DNA of 64,000 nt from Caballeronia sordidicola (GTDB taxonomy: Bacteria; Pseudomonadota; Gammaproteobacteria; Burkholderiales; Burkholderiaceae): NCBI RefSeq assembly GCF_002220365.1, contig NZ_MTHB01000029.1, positions 1 to 64,000 of the forward strand, given 5' to 3'. The translations under genes were made by a program, and so were the position numbers. Positions 63,271-64,000 of this stretch are shown here, one piece after another. The notes beneath the pieces were generated by a model that was given only the letters and a program-made list of their open reading frames with translations, was not told the origin of the DNA and did not search any database. How positions within the stretch are numbered: position 1 is the first letter of the stretch; the number at the start of each line of letters is the position of its first letter.

Positions 63271-64000
63271 ATGACAACAAAACGCCAGGTTGACTCCGCT
63301 CGCTTCGTACACGGCTCGACCTTGCGGCATGTCGTGGTCATGGCAGGAACCGGGGCGATTGGATTGATGGCCGTGTTCGCGGTCGATCTGGCTAATCTCT
63401 TCTATGTATCGCTGCTCGGCGACACGTCGGTTGCCGCGGCCGTCGGATTCGCCGGGACCATCAACTTCTTCCACACGGCCATTTCCATTGGCATGACCAT
63501 AGGCGTGAGCGCAACCGTCGCGCGGCTGCTTGGTGCAGGCCAGCGGACCAAAGCGCGGCAGGTGGCATCGGCGAGTCTGGTGCTGATGATCGTCATCACC
63601 GTCATATTGAGCGCCGCCACGTTGCTCTTCCTCGACCCGATCCTCAACGCGCTCGGCGCGGCCGGCGAAACGCGCGTGATGACTGGCGGCTTCCTGCTGA
63701 TCACCACGCCCACGTACGTGTTCCTCGCCATCGGCATGTGCACGGCCGCGCTGATGCGTTCCGTGGGCGATGCCCGCCGAGCCATGACCGTCACGCTGAG
63801 CGCAGCAGTCGTAACCGCGATCCTCGATCCGATCCTGATCTTCGGCTTTCATCTCGGGCTGACGGGTGCGGCCATATCGAACGATATTGCGCGGGTCGCG
63901 CTCGCACTTGTCGGCCTCTATGGCGCCACCCGGGTCAACGATCTCATTGCCCGTTTCCGCTTTGCGCGCTTGTGGTCCAACAGCCAGCCGGTCATGAAAG
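63271..64000 (+). CDS. MATE family efflux transporter, partial
   Basis: The open frame from ATG 63271 runs off the window end after 243 codons. It begins MTTKRQVDSARFVHG, then VMAGTGAIGLMAVFAVDLAN, a first helix with LFYVSLLGDTSVAAAVGFAG, and ARLLGAGQRTKARQVAS. These are the features of MATE exporters (VDxxFxGxLG-like signature, RxxGAG loop). It would pump cationic compounds out in exchange for Na+ or H+. The C-terminal half is outside the window, and minus-strand frames opposite it are shadows. Confidence 0.85.
   Translation, partial: MTTKRQVDSARFVHGSTLRHVVVMAGTGAIGLMAVFAVDLANLFYVSLLGDTSVAAAVGFAGTINFFHTAISIGMTIGVSATVARLLGAGQRTKARQVASASLVLMIVITVILSAATLLFLDPILNALGAAGETRVMTGGFLLITTPTYVFLAIGMCTAALMRSVGDARRAMTVTLSAAVVTAILDPILIFGFHLGLTGAAISNDIARVALALVGLYGATRVNDLIARFRFARLWSNSQPVMK

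Overview
The window reads as a chromosomal segment of a GC-rich betaproteobacterium of the Burkholderiaceae, most likely Paraburkholderia or Caballeronia. The signs are two trimeric porins of the Burkholderia type (mature N-termini near QSSVTLYG), a DUF6723-like small protein, DUF4337, DUF6600/FecR and DUF3597 proteins, and gene contents typical of soil and plant-associated members. The genus assignment is inference; there is no rRNA or tRNA in the window to anchor it.

Region 1 (1-8.6 kb): a repeat-bearing intergenic stretch, an FMN riboswitch controlling a type II lumazine synthase (ribH2), an MFS exporter, a small iron-permease-like membrane protein, a broken gene, a large PAS hybrid histidine kinase with two receiver domains, and a YetF/DUF421 membrane protein.

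Region 2 (8.8-28.3 kb): an almost complete ectoine/5-hydroxyectoine uptake and catabolism locus. On the minus strand a seven-gene operon runs eutB-eutC-doeA-doeB-asnC-doeC-doeD. Upstream of it lies the MocR regulator enuR, and divergent from enuR is the ABC importer ehuBCDA. Ectoine would be imported by Ehu, opened by DoeA, deacetylated by DoeB, transaminated by DoeD and oxidised by DoeC to aspartate; EutB/EutC would feed 5-hydroxyectoine into this route. A CTAG-centred palindrome recurs in front of the eut/doe operon, in the enuR-ehu intergenic region and, about 7 kb away, in front of a ProP-like transporter that is followed by alanine dehydrogenase. This suggests one local regulon. A YkgJ protein, a porin preceded by a terminator-like hairpin, and a membrane protein lie in between.

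Region 3 (28.3-42.9 kb): envelope and polysaccharide genes. These are a secreted glycosidase-like protein with a Pro-Thr linker, an AT-rich 1.2-kb intergenic stretch, a GNAT acetyltransferase, two secreted alpha/beta hydrolases, a glycosyltransferase overlapping a polysaccharide deacetylase, a histidine phosphatase, a DUF4337 protein, a FecR/DUF6600 protein, a VOC protein and a TIGR02594-type protein.

Region 4 (43-50.1 kb): a DHA2 drug exporter, then a catabolic-looking operon (cupin dioxygenase, MFS importer, SDR, IclR, NIPSNAP) with an IclR-like operator at its promoter, and a second porin.

Region 5 (51-64 kb): a BamA-like gene directly followed by an LptD-like gene, outside their usual housekeeping contexts, with a 9-bp tandem repeat coding the BamA signal peptide; a histidine-kinase remnant; a methyltransferase; a LolD-like ATPase / FtsX permease / AttH lipocalin-like operon; a DUF3597 protein; and a MATE exporter cut by the window end.

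Long open frames opposite the larger genes are shadows caused by high GC content and were not annotated.
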